Positions 21,701-29,555 of a stretch of 42,913 nucleotides of DNA are shown here, in pieces. Positions within the stretch are counted from its first letter, which is position 1, and each line of letters starts with the position of its first letter. The translations under genes and the position numbers were made by a program. The stretch comes from an uncultured Verrucomicrobiota bacterium (GTDB taxonomy: Bacteria; Verrucomicrobiota; Verrucomicrobiia; Limisphaerales; AAA164-E04), in NCBI GenBank assembly GCA_913061285.1, contig CAJXVR010000019.1, positions 1 through 42,913 of the forward strand, read 5' to 3'. The notes beneath the pieces are model-generated. The model was not told where the DNA came from and did not search any database. It saw only the letters and a list, made by a program, of their open reading frames with translations.

Positions 21701-21907
21701 GAGTGCCATCTCAAACCCGTCCGGCAACACGACCCGCTTCAGGCTTTCCAAGGGAGGGAGAGGTTTGGGAGCATCTGGCGCAGGCGAAACGCCGATCGAA
21801 GCGTCTTGTGCCAGGCCAGAAAAAAGACACACCAGAGGAAGCACTGATAGGAGAAGTCTGAAGGCCCAATGACGCCCGCTTGGGACGGAGTATGTCTTGA
21901 TTTTCAT
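18734..21907 (-). CDS. PVC-type exported haem protein: beta-propeller, HEAT-like repeats, C-terminal CxxCH domain
   Basis: A 1057-aa protein with signal peptide (cleavage near residue 33, SGLAQ). About 55-480 is the PVC membrane-bound-dehydrogenase propeller: LPDGFEMALMASEPQI, DPSGIAFDEWGRLFV, DRDEDGIMD, DRDHDGKVDF and NIIHRS; the DMYREIIEDYSAIPR stretch is typical of the family. About 490-900 is HEAT-like helical. CSSCH at 935-939 binds one haem c, and the domain ends with a conserved LMPDNFSELLTPQQLNDLLVFLR region. It shares architecture with the gene at 1428 but lacks a discoidin domain and is much closer to the common form of the family. It is exported to the periplasm or cell surface; the substrate is unknown. 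The start is ATG followed by a basic n-region. Confidence 0.9.
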   Translation of the reverse strand: MKIKTYSVPSGRHWAFRLLLSVLPLVCLFSGLAQDASIGVSPAPDAPKPLPPLESLKRVVLPDGFEMALMASEPQIQDPSGIAFDEWGRLFVCELHGYNIEGHLDVQELNKTGKLDTQVRRVRWEFMGGKIAEEAAKRQFGVVKLLSDRDEDGIMDHAEVWADDLPPCYGLIPARGGIIAVCAPDIVFLADRDHDGKVDFRETLFSGFRVRTLERGINNPRWGFDNWIYVGGAGDGGTITGPYLQEAVTLGSTDFRIKADGTAIEPVTGRVGTFGMTMNEVGDRFPSSGGTPVVCALPIGYHYLKRNPYVASPGMNYSASNYNQGFRISQPHPWRVRRQQDPEWVKFYGAHETNSNYFSGGCSAEFYSEGALPSQFSGSVFYCEPSLNIIHRSIVSRVGNRYQARRARGEERSEFLASTDQWFRPMSLRFGPDGNLFIVDMYREIIEDYSAIPRFLQQQYGLNRGSDRGRLWRLAPIARRFRDSGGLQGTAARLSARKLVEWTQSSVVWRRLTAQRLLVERQESSVAPDLRSKIRQDESAAGCLMALYTLSELGLLEEQSLRLALSSRFYEVRVHGLQLAEASLDHPGIRSQVLGMVRDSDSRVRLQLALSLGEMDGIFAAEVLLDLLRSHSSDEWMGVAVLSSSREMAPALLDGLLRSVAPQDEEIISLIRPLAATIAGSGKGSELRDVLALVFRKKPALQSRVLEGVLDVVSKSPGPLVAEDWAVLDPYLKGQFEGRVVELATKVRVCLSGPDQAILRSLFQRALQQASDAELPEERRLQALRILESAPFELIAGLRAELLHPTQSPAIQRGVLRCLSASSSDRVGVEILSGWDGYSPELRATVLDVVFSRENRLRSLVESLERGEVSIGELSMRQRERLTESLDPVLAKRMALVVASTESHRASSDRLEAFRTALRAVGDFERGRFVFDRLCSSCHQVKGRGFDVGPSLVSLSGKPDEALLLEILNPSNKIDPEYLLYTAETESGETLSGLLAVDSPTSVTLRAAQGLDHVILRRDIRSLRSSALSLMPDNFSELLTPQQLNDLLVFLRRSYSE

Positions 21908-22040
21908 CGATTGCTACGGTCCGATGAAATTAGCACAAGCTTCAAGCATTACTCAATGCCCCGCTGCCATCAATCCCGCAATGTCCCGTCAGGCCTGAGT
22001 CCAGATCCTGACGAGGCCCACGCCAGTCACAAGGGACAGA

Positions 22041-23069
22041 CTAAGGAATCGGAGGCAATGGGGGAAGATCACCCGATTGGATCCGAAAGAATCGACTCCC
22101 TGGCAGCAATTGAATCTTCAGCTCAGTTTCCCCAGGATCGATAACGCCCAACACCTCCCATTCGATCAAATCAAAGGAGTGCTCAACAACCATTGCTTCT
22201 TGAGACGTCACGTTCAAACTGAGAACAACGGAGCTTCCCAGCCCTCCTTGGATCAGATCACTCAACTCAAAGAGCAGTCGAGGAAAAGGTGGTGCCGCAA
22301 AACCAAAGGGAACCGCCGCTTTCAACCAAGGGATGGATTCATTAAGAATTATCTGCGTTTCGACAAGATAGCTGCCCTCGGGATGAACCGATTCCAAGGA
22401 TTCGGTCTCTACCAGCATCTCTCCGTGATCTCCATCATTCACTAGCAGCCCGTTTCCGTCTGACAAAGACTGTTCATTCTCTCTAACCCGCCAGTCAAGC
22501 GACGTTGCTTCAAATTGCGGCAAGAGGAAGAACGAATGCCTCAACGGTGCTCCCCATCCACCTCGGGAGTCTTGAAAGCGAACATAGGCCTCATGCCCCC
22601 CCGCAGAGAGGGTTGCTGTATTCAAGGTGACACCAAAATCTAAATCACTCCCACCAACATTAGGCAGAGGCCATCCCTTCCCATTGCCAGGATCGTCGTC
22701 AATAAACAGCTCAGCACCCAAGAGACTCGTTGGAGTTTGAAATCCATTCGGTAACACAAAGAATGCGTGCGTTATCGGCATCCCCCATCGGCTAAAATGA
22801 TCCTGAAAACGAATATAGAGTCGATGCCCGCCCGGACTCAATTTCAGATTGTCGACCACAAATCCAAGATCAAGCAATTCCTCGCCCATGACCAAGCTCA
22901 CGGCGGTGCCCTTCCCTTTACCCGGATCGCGATCAATGAAGTATTCGACAGCGACGGCCGATCTCGGATCAGGAAAAGGAATGATCGTTGTTTCTTGGCA
23001 CCAAAGCGTTGAGTGGCACGCAAATAGGCAGGCCAGCACCAGACGACTTCTCAATTGATGTAGTTCCAT
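22041..23069 (-). CDS. Exported protein with two DPGxGKG repeats
   Basis: A 342-aa protein with signal peptide (1-25, cleavage after WCQ). It contains two copies of a repeat of about 75 residues (about 38-110 and 117-190). Each runs FID.DPG.GKG, then a hydrophobic/acidic strand, L..GGH..Y.RFQD, WG.P..H.FF and LP. Such repeats occur in exported proteins of Bacteroidota and PVC bacteria, usually next to surface modules; I know no assigned function. The C-terminal part carries the recurrent module (VVEHSFDLIEW ... SRFFRI). Its start lies 12 bases after the stop of the upstream minus-strand gene, so the two are probably cotranscribed. Confidence 0.75.
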   Translation of the reverse strand: MELHQLRSRLVLACLFACHSTLWCQETTIIPFPDPRSAVAVEYFIDRDPGKGKGTAVSLVMGEELLDLGFVVDNLKLSPGGHRLYIRFQDHFSRWGMPITHAFFVLPNGFQTPTSLLGAELFIDDDPGNGKGWPLPNVGGSDLDFGVTLNTATLSAGGHEAYVRFQDSRGGWGAPLRHSFFLLPQFEATSLDWRVRENEQSLSDGNGLLVNDGDHGEMLVETESLESVHPEGSYLVETQIILNESIPWLKAAVPFGFAAPPFPRLLFELSDLIQGGLGSSVVLSLNVTSQEAMVVEHSFDLIEWEVLGVIDPGETELKIQLLPGSRFFRIQSGDLPPLPPIP

Positions 23070-23081
23070 GAGGTCATCTTT

Positions 23082-24704
23082 CTATTGATTCGACTTCACC
23101 TGAACCCGGATCGTCATACTTTCACCCTGACCAATGAGAGTTGGGGCCTCAAGATTAGTGACAAAGGGAATCGGAGGGGCTTGATCTCGATCCCAGGGAT
23201 ACAAGCCGCCAAACAGCCCAGCCTCACTCCCATCTCTCCCCGCACTTTGAGCGATGCTATCCTCAAGCAACTCGAATGGCTCGTACCAAACTCCAGAAGA
23301 CCATCGCATGATCTCGGTAGCAGAATTCACAAAGGTATTCGAATCCCCATCAACATCGGATGGAAACGCGCCGAAGAATACATTTCCGTCCACCACTGAA
23401 TCTCGGACTGAAAAAATTCCACTCTCGCTGTCAGTCACTGCCCCTCGATGAACAAGATTGTTGTAAAATTGCCCCTCGTTGAGAACGATATCAGCAGCAG
23501 GGCTCGTAAAGATGTTATTGGCAAAGACCGCATTCGCTGCCGTCGTAACCGTACGACGAGTTGCGCCACTCGTCGTCCAGGAATCAAATAAGTCGATTCC
23601 GCCCCGAATCACGTTGTTGTAGAAATAGCCTGATTGGAGATGAAACGACTCCGTAAAATCATTCCCTTCAACCAACTTGATCGATCCACGAATCCAGTTA
23701 TTAATAAAGAAAACCTCCTTCAATGAGCCGGTGGATGAGACCCCAATGCCAGGGAGCGAATTACGCAGGAAGAGAATCTGACTCGACGGACTGGAGTCGC
23801 GTCTCCCAACAAAACGAAGACTCTCTTCAACTTCAAAGCCCATCACGGTGGCTCCCACTACACTCGGTTCAACGCTAATTGAACTGATTCTCGCCGTTTG
23901 ATCTCGAAACCGAGCCCCCAATTCCGCGCCACCAAAACCAGGCCCCACCAGCGTCAATCGCTTTTCCAGTTCGACCCGTCCATAACCCAGAACTGAGGGC
24001 ATCACCAAAACGACGTCACCGACACTGGCCGAACTGAGGGCCTCGGAAAGGTTATGGAAATCAGCCGAAGCATTCGTCTCATCGTTATCTACGAGCCAAG
24101 TTCGAGCGTCCTCTCCGTTCCCGATTGAGACCTCAAAAATCTCCCAATTGGGCAATGACGCTAGCGATCCAGCGTCCCAAATCGCCTCCAATCCGAGCTG
24201 CACCGTCGTGCCAGGTGGCAAGGCGCCTAAATCCAAAACACTAGTAACCCGCCCATCCGAACGACCACTCCAAGCCATCGCCCCCCGCCGAGGATTCGAG
24301 CTTTGCTCTTGAATCGATGAGCTATATCCGTTCTCAACAAAGGTTCCGATTGCTTCTCCTGCAACCAACGCTTCCCCGCCATTTAGTGACACCAGAAGAT
24401 GGGCTCCATCAAAGCCCATCTCGAAATCGAACTGATGAGCTATTCGAACGATCACGTCTCCATCGACAGTCACAAGCGGACTGGTGAGCGTTGCAGACAC
24501 AAACTTCTCCGTACCAGCCTCAGCCCCAATCACCACCCATCGGCCATTATCATAGCTAAATGACGATTCAACCGCCCCTGTCCCACCGCTCGTAGCAATG
24601 AATTCCTGATCATCGATCGAAAAATCAAAGCTCTCGGCTCCGGCATAGACGCAGGGAATTAATATTAAAGCGGCGTGCAACCAATTTTTTTTGTATTTCA
24701 TCAT
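23082..24704 (-). CDS. Exported right-handed beta-helix protein
   Basis: From ATG 24704 this is 540 aa. An in-frame ATG at 24734 adds ten polar residues before the signal peptide (MKYKKNWLHAALILIPCVYAGA), so the later start is preferred, though neither has a ribosome site. About 15-190 is a beta-sandwich region with a ligand-binding look (WEIFEVSIGNGEDARTW). About 200-480 is built of short Asn/Ile/Val-rich rungs (FFINNWIRGSI, YFYNNVIRGGI, VFANNIFTSPA, FYNNLVHRG, VVDGNVFFG) typical of parallel beta-helices of the pectate-lyase/NosD type. No catalytic residues could be assigned. Polysaccharide binding or lyase activity is possible. First gene of a two-gene operon, divergent from the sigma-factor operon. 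Confidence 0.76.
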   Translation of the reverse strand: MMKYKKNWLHAALILIPCVYAGAESFDFSIDDQEFIATSGGTGAVESSFSYDNGRWVVIGAEAGTEKFVSATLTSPLVTVDGDVIVRIAHQFDFEMGFDGAHLLVSLNGGEALVAGEAIGTFVENGYSSSIQEQSSNPRRGAMAWSGRSDGRVTSVLDLGALPPGTTVQLGLEAIWDAGSLASLPNWEIFEVSIGNGEDARTWLVDNDETNASADFHNLSEALSSASVGDVVLVMPSVLGYGRVELEKRLTLVGPGFGGAELGARFRDQTARISSISVEPSVVGATVMGFEVEESLRFVGRRDSSPSSQILFLRNSLPGIGVSSTGSLKEVFFINNWIRGSIKLVEGNDFTESFHLQSGYFYNNVIRGGIDLFDSWTTSGATRRTVTTAANAVFANNIFTSPAADIVLNEGQFYNNLVHRGAVTDSESGIFSVRDSVVDGNVFFGAFPSDVDGDSNTFVNSATEIMRWSSGVWYEPFELLEDSIAQSAGRDGSEAGLFGGLYPWDRDQAPPIPFVTNLEAPTLIGQGESMTIRVQVKSNQ

Positions 24705-24911
24705 GACGGAGGTTTCGCTGACGGTTTCCACCATGAGCTACGACGTGCGACAGGTAATCTTGCAAATTAAAGCAAATAAAATCAGTAGAGCCTCCCGACT
24801 CTACCGAATGCCCCGGATATGAACTTGGAAAACCAGAAAATTCGGTGAGAAAACCAATCACGAACGAACGATAGCAGAGCCTTCTCCTGGCACAGCATGG
24901 ACATCTTCGAA

Positions 24912-24937
24912 TGTCGCATTTTTAAACTTCTTGTCGC
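24912..24937 (+). promoter_or_regulatory. Paired TGTCGC motif upstream of the sigma-factor operon
   Basis: TGTCGC occurs at 24912-24917 and 24932-24937, 20 bp start to start, preceded by TCTTCGAA. The same arrangement occurs before the lasso-type precursor genes. TGTC-type elements separated by about two helical turns resemble -35/-10 elements of some ECF sigma factors, or paired sites for a dimeric regulator. Confidence 0.45.
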
Positions 24938-24948
24938 TTTACAAAGCA

Positions 24949-24968
24949 CAAGATTCGAGCAAATCTTG
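24949..24968. promoter_or_regulatory. Dyad CAAGATT-N6-AATCTTG just before the sigma-factor start
   Basis: A perfect 7-bp inverted repeat ends six bases before the TTG start codon. It could be an operator, or an mRNA hairpin occluding the ribosome site. Confidence 0.45.
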
Positions 24969-24973
24969 TCTCG

Positions 24974-25732
24974 TTGGACCCGATACCAGAACCACAGAAG
25001 GGATTTTTCACGACTGAGTGGGCCCTTGTTCAAAACGCCGCACACCGAGATGACTCGCTTCGACTGAAAGCCCTCGGCCGATTAGTGCGGCACTATCAAC
25101 CCGCACTCATGGAGTACATCCATCGGCGCTTTCAACTCTCTGAAGAAGCATGCCAGGATCTCCTGCAAGGCTTCTTTTTGGAAAAGCTGCTCAAGCGAGA
25201 GCTGCTAGCCAAAGCCGACCAGGAACGGGGTCGGTTCCGTTCATTTCTACTCCAAGCCATCAACCACCACATTCTTGATGAATTCAAGAAATCGCGTACT
25301 CAAAAGCGGATGCCCGAAGGGGGTTGGCAATCCCTGAACAATCTTGTGGAAAACGGTGGGGACATTGCTGATGAAGTCAACCACAACGCCTTCGACGATG
25401 CCTTCGTCAAACAAGTGATCGCCGAAGCAATTCAAGGCACTCATGCCTACTGCATGGACAAACACTTGGAAGACGTATGGGAGATTCTCCACGCGCGAAT
25501 TTTGGGGCCGTTGCTTGAAGAGGCCGACCCTGTTCCCTATGAACGCCTCGCGGAAGAACTAGGGCTCACGAATACCAGCGAAGCACAAAACCGTCTCGCC
25601 ACTGCCAAACGAATCTTTCAACGTCAGTTCAAAAAGATTCTCAAAGAAACAACCGCGACGGATGATGACTTGGCCGCCGAGATCAAATTACTGACTCAGT
25701 TTCTCAAGAAATCTAGCAAGAATAGCTATTAA
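24974..25732 (+). CDS. ECF-type RNA polymerase sigma factor of the DLxQGFF class
   Basis: A 252-aa cytoplasmic factor. The N-terminal FFTTEWALVQNAA, then DLLQGFF (62-68) and RGRFRSFLLQAINHHILDEF (85-104), match the region-2 signature of PVC ECF sigma factors. About 185-225 is a helix-turn-helix-like region 4 (PYERLAEELGLTNTSEAQNRLATAKRIFQRQF). It has an unusually long linker and C-terminal tail for an ECF factor. The start is TTG: no ATG precedes the conserved FxTTxW block in this frame, which is open only from 24926. No anti-sigma gene with a classic zinc finger follows. Instead come a 51-aa acidic ORF, an exported protein and two kinases, so control by phosphorylation is the likely mode. 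Confidence 0.9.
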   Translation: MDPIPEPQKGFFTTEWALVQNAAHRDDSLRLKALGRLVRHYQPALMEYIHRRFQLSEEACQDLLQGFFLEKLLKRELLAKADQERGRFRSFLLQAINHHILDEFKKSRTQKRMPEGGWQSLNNLVENGGDIADEVNHNAFDDAFVKQVIAEAIQGTHAYCMDKHLEDVWEILHARILGPLLEEADPVPYERLAEELGLTNTSEAQNRLATAKRIFQRQFKKILKETTATDDDLAAEIKLLTQFLKKSSKNSY

Positions 25733-25749
25733 TCGTCTTAGTAAAGTCA

Positions 25750-25905
25750 ATGGCAACGGATCAAGATATTCGAGATGTCGAGAGGCATGGCTTGTCAGCA
25801 TTATTAGACTGGGCCTTTGGCTCAGATGCCAACGCTTCTGAATCTGAGCTGGAGGAGACCGATAGTTCGTCACCCTCCCCAAGATCAACAGAAGTCCCTT
25901 CGTAA
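25750..25905 (+). CDS. 51-aa acidic small protein between sigma factor and exported protein
   Basis: ATG at 25750 opens a 51-codon frame, 17 bases after the sigma stop and ending at TAA 25903-25905. The next gene's ATG follows after a single base, an arrangement typical of translational coupling. The protein starts MATDQDIRDVERHGLSALL and has one amphipathic helix candidate (about residues 4-24), then an acidic Ser-rich tail (SESELEETDSSS). It has no signal peptide or membrane span. Position suggests a small sigma-binding regulator or phosphorylation target, but this is inference. An alternative is that the frame is simply the 5' leader of the next gene. Confidence 0.45.
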   Translation: MATDQDIRDVERHGLSALLDWAFGSDANASESELEETDSSSPSPRSTEVPS

Positions 25906-25906
25906 C

Positions 25907-27130
25907 ATGCCTCACCCAGTACGCGTGATACCGATCGCCTGCATTTGGTTCTGCTACCTCTCAATCGTGAATCCCTCGGCCCTCAGTGGCGCGGAGCAGG
26001 AATCGACAAATCCCATCGACCAAGCCATCAAGCTCTTGGCAAACCTCAGCGACCAGCCGGAAGCAGTCACTCAGATACTCACCCACTTTGATCAACTTGG
26101 AGAGCAGTGGGTCGCCCTCAACAGTCAAATTTCCGCGGCACACGAGCGAGAGCGAGATAAGCTCGCCAGAACACTCCCGACGGCACTCCCCACGGGCTCC
26201 GGTTCCTTCCAGCTGAATCCATGGGCAGGAATCAATCAAACGCCTCCCGATTATCCTCAGTTCGATTCTCCCACGTTTCTGGCAACCAAGAACTTACCCG
26301 AGAAGACGGCTACCTTCTTTCTCCATTCAATCCCCGCCCTCTTCCGACTGGCTGAGTTTCTTGGGATTGGGCGAAATGAACTTCAAAGCGAGGAATTCTT
26401 TTCTGAGCCCCACATATTTTTCGGGGAATTCAATTCACATCAGATCAATTGCCGAGTCGATCAGCATATTTATGGGCTGTTCACGATCCACGAGAGCAAC
26501 ACTCCGATCGAAACCTTCCGGCGAACACTCGAAACTCAAGACTTCATAAAAGCCATCGATATCAGAATCTCTCGAGAGGTAAAACCTCACCATTTTTCCC
26601 TCAGAGAGATCAAGATCGATGAAACCTACCCGGGGCCACACAGTATCCAGTGGATTCGAAACAAGATGGCCGAAAGATTCCCCAGCCATTCCGTGAGCGT
26701 CGGTCTCCCAGTAATGACACGAGAACAACAGACAACAGAGATCGCTAAACTCTCCCGACTAATCGAAGAACACCTCCTCAACCTCCGTCAAACGATCGCG
26801 AAACATATCGAGCACGAAGCGACTGAATCGCCAGCATTTGAGCAGTTCCAGCACCACCTCGAGGCCCTCCAGGCTCACCCCAATCACTCTGTCCAGAGCG
26901 CTGGGTGTCAGTGGAAAGACGAGACAATGCATGCCTTAAAGCTCCTTCGAGATCAGATCGATCTCATTGGAAACCAGGCTACAAGCTCACGCCGGAGCCT
27001 CCCCAATGCCGTAGTAATCGAAATCCTCCACGCCCTTCGCCATCTCGCCGCCCCAGAGAACACGAGCCAGGCCGCAGAGATCGCATGGTCTACCAGGTTC
27101 ACCCTCGTCACCGAAAAGATTCATGAATGA
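25907..27130 (+). CDS. Exported protein of unknown function in the sigma/kinase operon
   Basis: From ATG 25907 this is 407 aa, beginning with a signal peptide (hydrophobic core IPIACIWFCYLSIV, cleavage near ALSGA). An upstream in-frame ATG at 25817 would add 30 basic residues and overlap the 51-aa frame, so it is not preferred. The mature part is mainly helical with long polar helices (about 30-90 and 290-390) and a central region with FFLHSIPALFRLAEFLG and HIFFGEFNSHQINCRV. No family was recognised. It overlaps the next gene by eight bases, so it is certainly in the operon. A periplasmic partner or sensor of the two transmembrane kinases is the simplest inference. Confidence 0.75.
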   Translation: MPHPVRVIPIACIWFCYLSIVNPSALSGAEQESTNPIDQAIKLLANLSDQPEAVTQILTHFDQLGEQWVALNSQISAAHERERDKLARTLPTALPTGSGSFQLNPWAGINQTPPDYPQFDSPTFLATKNLPEKTATFFLHSIPALFRLAEFLGIGRNELQSEEFFSEPHIFFGEFNSHQINCRVDQHIYGLFTIHESNTPIETFRRTLETQDFIKAIDIRISREVKPHHFSLREIKIDETYPGPHSIQWIRNKMAERFPSHSVSVGLPVMTREQQTTEIAKLSRLIEEHLLNLRQTIAKHIEHEATESPAFEQFQHHLEALQAHPNHSVQSAGCQWKDETMHALKLLRDQIDLIGNQATSSRRSLPNAVVIEILHALRHLAAPENTSQAAEIAWSTRFTLVTEKIHE

Positions 27131-29534
27131 CTTGGAACCCAACACTCTCTTTGCTGAGCGCTATAGGGTTCTATGTAAACTAGGATCCGGCTCAATTGGT
27201 CAGGCCTATCTCACAGAGGATGCGATCCGGAAGGAAAAGGTCGTCGTCAAAGTCATTTTTCGTGACCTGGTCGACGACGCAGGAGGCTGGGATAACATGA
27301 TCCCAATCCTACGAAAGATTTGTTCCATCAATCATCCAGGAGTGATGAGGGTCTATGATTTCAATCGGTGGCAGGATCAAGTCTACCTGACCACGGAACA
27401 TCTCGTCGGCACGCCACTTTCGAACATTCTGCAAAGTGGTGATCCGCCAATAACCCACGAGACCATCACGAAATGGCTCACCGAGCTCTCAGAATCGCTG
27501 GTCTGGGCAGAAAAAACGATGGGCCATCTCGGCATCAAACCAAACAATATTTGGATTCAACGGGACGGTAGTACAAAGCTAGCCGACTATGGCTTCGCAA
27601 CGCTCATCCCTCTTGAGAAGAGAAAGGCCACGGCAATTGCCCAAGGCCGATCGGCCTATCTTCCCCCTGAAATCTACGCCGGATCTGACTGGAGCCCCTT
27701 CGCAGTCGATCAATACGCGTTAGGCCAAGTCGTCCAAGAACTCATCCTTGAACTCCAAGCCTCCAGAACATTCCGTAATCCAACAAAGACCCCGTCATTT
27801 CATCGATTCAGAATAATCTCCGAAACACTTGCCCAGCGAAATCCGACCGACCGTTACCAAACAATTGAGGCGCTCCAAGAAGCCATTAAAGGAACCTCGG
27901 TTGCTCCGAGCTCATCAAGAGGTTTTTTCAAGAGATTCATTGGTTCAATCCTACGGTGGAAACGCCCGCTTCTTATCATCAGCATCGCAGCACTCCTAGT
28001 AACGATTGCTACCTCCTTGCTCCCATCAAGGAATCACTTTTCCCAGGGCCTGGAACAAAGACTGCAAGAACTCTCAACCGTTCGGGCTACCTGGAATGAC
28101 TATCATCAAGCCCGAATGACATTTCTCGCTAAACTGTCACCGAAGAACCCGGAGAGTCGCATGATTTGGAGAGCGCTTGATCCAGTAAACGAAATCGATT
28201 GGATCGGCAAACTCGAAACGCTGAACCGGCACCAAGCATCAGAGAGACCGGCTCGTTTCCAGAGCGATCTACGTCAACTAAAGCGAAGACTGAATGAATT
28301 CCGTGAAACGCTCCACCTCATCAAGGAAGCAATGGAAGCTCTCCAAGAACTCCGGCGCCTGAAGGGCGATGCTGGGATAATCAAACAGCAGCACCCCCAA
28401 CTCCCTCTGTCGACACAACTCCTTTCTAACAAGGCCGTCGCCGAAGTCGAAACAATGTTAACGCGTCAATTGTTCTCACATGCGAGTAGATCGGCTCAGA
28501 CCATTCTCACCGAAACCCGGAGCATGCTCGACAAACTAGCTCATGAAACTCGCACGCTCGCCAGTTCTTCCCAGGCACTATGGCACACGAACCTCAAGAA
28601 TGCCCGACTCCCAGTCGTCGATCCTTCAGCGGTCCCCAACAACAAGCTTCAAGAAGGACGGCGCGCCGAGGAGGCGGAAAACTTGCCCCTCGCCATCGAT
28701 CGCTACCTTGAAGCAAGCCACATCTACGATCGCTGGAATCGCACTTGGGAAGCAGCGTCCCCACCAGCGCCGGAACACTGGATCAACAGCCTCGGCATGC
28801 GTTTCGTCAGCATAGGGGGACAGTTGGTTTCGATATGGGAAACTCGCTTCCTCGATTACGCACTCTACATCAATGCAACGGGAGCTGATACTAAACGTGA
28901 GTGGAGAGAAGCTGCAGCCAAGTCTTATGCGAGTCCCCTTCATCCCGTTTGCTCCATTGATGATTTCGATGCCCACCAATTCTGCGAATGGCTGACCGCT
29001 CGAGAGCAAGAGAACGGGTTTATCTCGAGGACTCATGCCTATCGCTTGCCATCGGATCGAGAATGGAGTCTGATCGCAGGCCTCGAATACGAGGAAGCGG
29101 AAACACCGAGTGATCGACATCTCCACATGCAGGATCACTGGCCATGGGAAAACTCGAACCGGCCCCAAGCAACCCGTGGCAACTACTTCACCTTCCCCCA
29201 TGCCAGCGAAGACAATAACTTCTTCGACACCGATCCTTACTTGGAATCATCCCCCGTGGGTTCTTTTCCACCAAACAGCCGAGGCATCTACGACCTCGGA
29301 GGCAACGTCTGGGAGTTCACCGCCACAAGAATGAATGGGAAGCACCCCTCTGAACCAAAGGCCACCAATGCTGAGCGAGCGATCCGAGGTGCCAGTTGGC
29401 GAACCGTAAGCCTCGAGGCAATGAGAACGAGTTTCCGACTCAGCCGCCGGGCTGGGCGCGAAGACATTGGTTTCCGCTGCATCCTCTCACCCATTCAGGG
29501 CAATCCCTCGCCACAAGTTGAATCGTCTCATTAG
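27123..29534 (+). CDS. Transmembrane Ser/Thr pseudokinase with C-terminal FGE-like domain
   Basis: An 803-aa protein. Residues 13-260 are a Hanks-type kinase fold with Gly loop LGSGSIG (20-26), Lys43 (VVVKV) and metal-binding DYG (155-157). The HRD motif reads HLGIKPNN at 135-142, so the catalytic Asp is replaced by Gly137; I therefore call it a pseudokinase. One membrane span (about 280-302, PLLIISIAALLVTIATSLL) is followed by a helical, partly coiled-coil region (305-520). About 550-795 is an FGE/SUMF1-type domain (RLPSDREWS, GGNVWEFTA, IRGASWR, DIGFRC), extracytoplasmic by topology. The Cys pair of true formylglycine-generating enzymes is not present after RGASW, so this domain is probably a binding or sensor module. 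It overlaps the upstream gene and lies 21 bases from the next. Confidence 0.87.
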   Translation: MNDLEPNTLFAERYRVLCKLGSGSIGQAYLTEDAIRKEKVVVKVIFRDLVDDAGGWDNMIPILRKICSINHPGVMRVYDFNRWQDQVYLTTEHLVGTPLSNILQSGDPPITHETITKWLTELSESLVWAEKTMGHLGIKPNNIWIQRDGSTKLADYGFATLIPLEKRKATAIAQGRSAYLPPEIYAGSDWSPFAVDQYALGQVVQELILELQASRTFRNPTKTPSFHRFRIISETLAQRNPTDRYQTIEALQEAIKGTSVAPSSSRGFFKRFIGSILRWKRPLLIISIAALLVTIATSLLPSRNHFSQGLEQRLQELSTVRATWNDYHQARMTFLAKLSPKNPESRMIWRALDPVNEIDWIGKLETLNRHQASERPARFQSDLRQLKRRLNEFRETLHLIKEAMEALQELRRLKGDAGIIKQQHPQLPLSTQLLSNKAVAEVETMLTRQLFSHASRSAQTILTETRSMLDKLAHETRTLASSSQALWHTNLKNARLPVVDPSAVPNNKLQEGRRAEEAENLPLAIDRYLEASHIYDRWNRTWEAASPPAPEHWINSLGMRFVSIGGQLVSIWETRFLDYALYINATGADTKREWREAAAKSYASPLHPVCSIDDFDAHQFCEWLTAREQENGFISRTHAYRLPSDREWSLIAGLEYEEAETPSDRHLHMQDHWPWENSNRPQATRGNYFTFPHASEDNNFFDTDPYLESSPVGSFPPNSRGIYDLGGNVWEFTATRMNGKHPSEPKATNAERAIRGASWRTVSLEAMRTSFRLSRRAGREDIGFRCILSPIQGNPSPQVESSH

Positions 29535-29555
29535 CGATCGAAGCACCACTAGGTA

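Larger units (their letters stand above)
24735..24973. promoter_or_regulatory. Divergent control region between beta-helix operon and sigma/kinase operon
   Basis: The heptamer AATCTTG occurs three times: at 24756-24762, at 24962-24968, and inverted as CAAGATT at 24949-24955. A hairpin GTAGAG-N8-CTCTAC lies at 24785-24804; on the minus strand it is followed by a T-rich run and would sit in the leader of the minus-strand operon. A paired TGTCGC motif points toward the sigma gene, and a single TGTCGCA points toward the minus-strand gene at 24752-24747. These look like operators and promoters, but assignment is inference. Confidence 0.45.
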
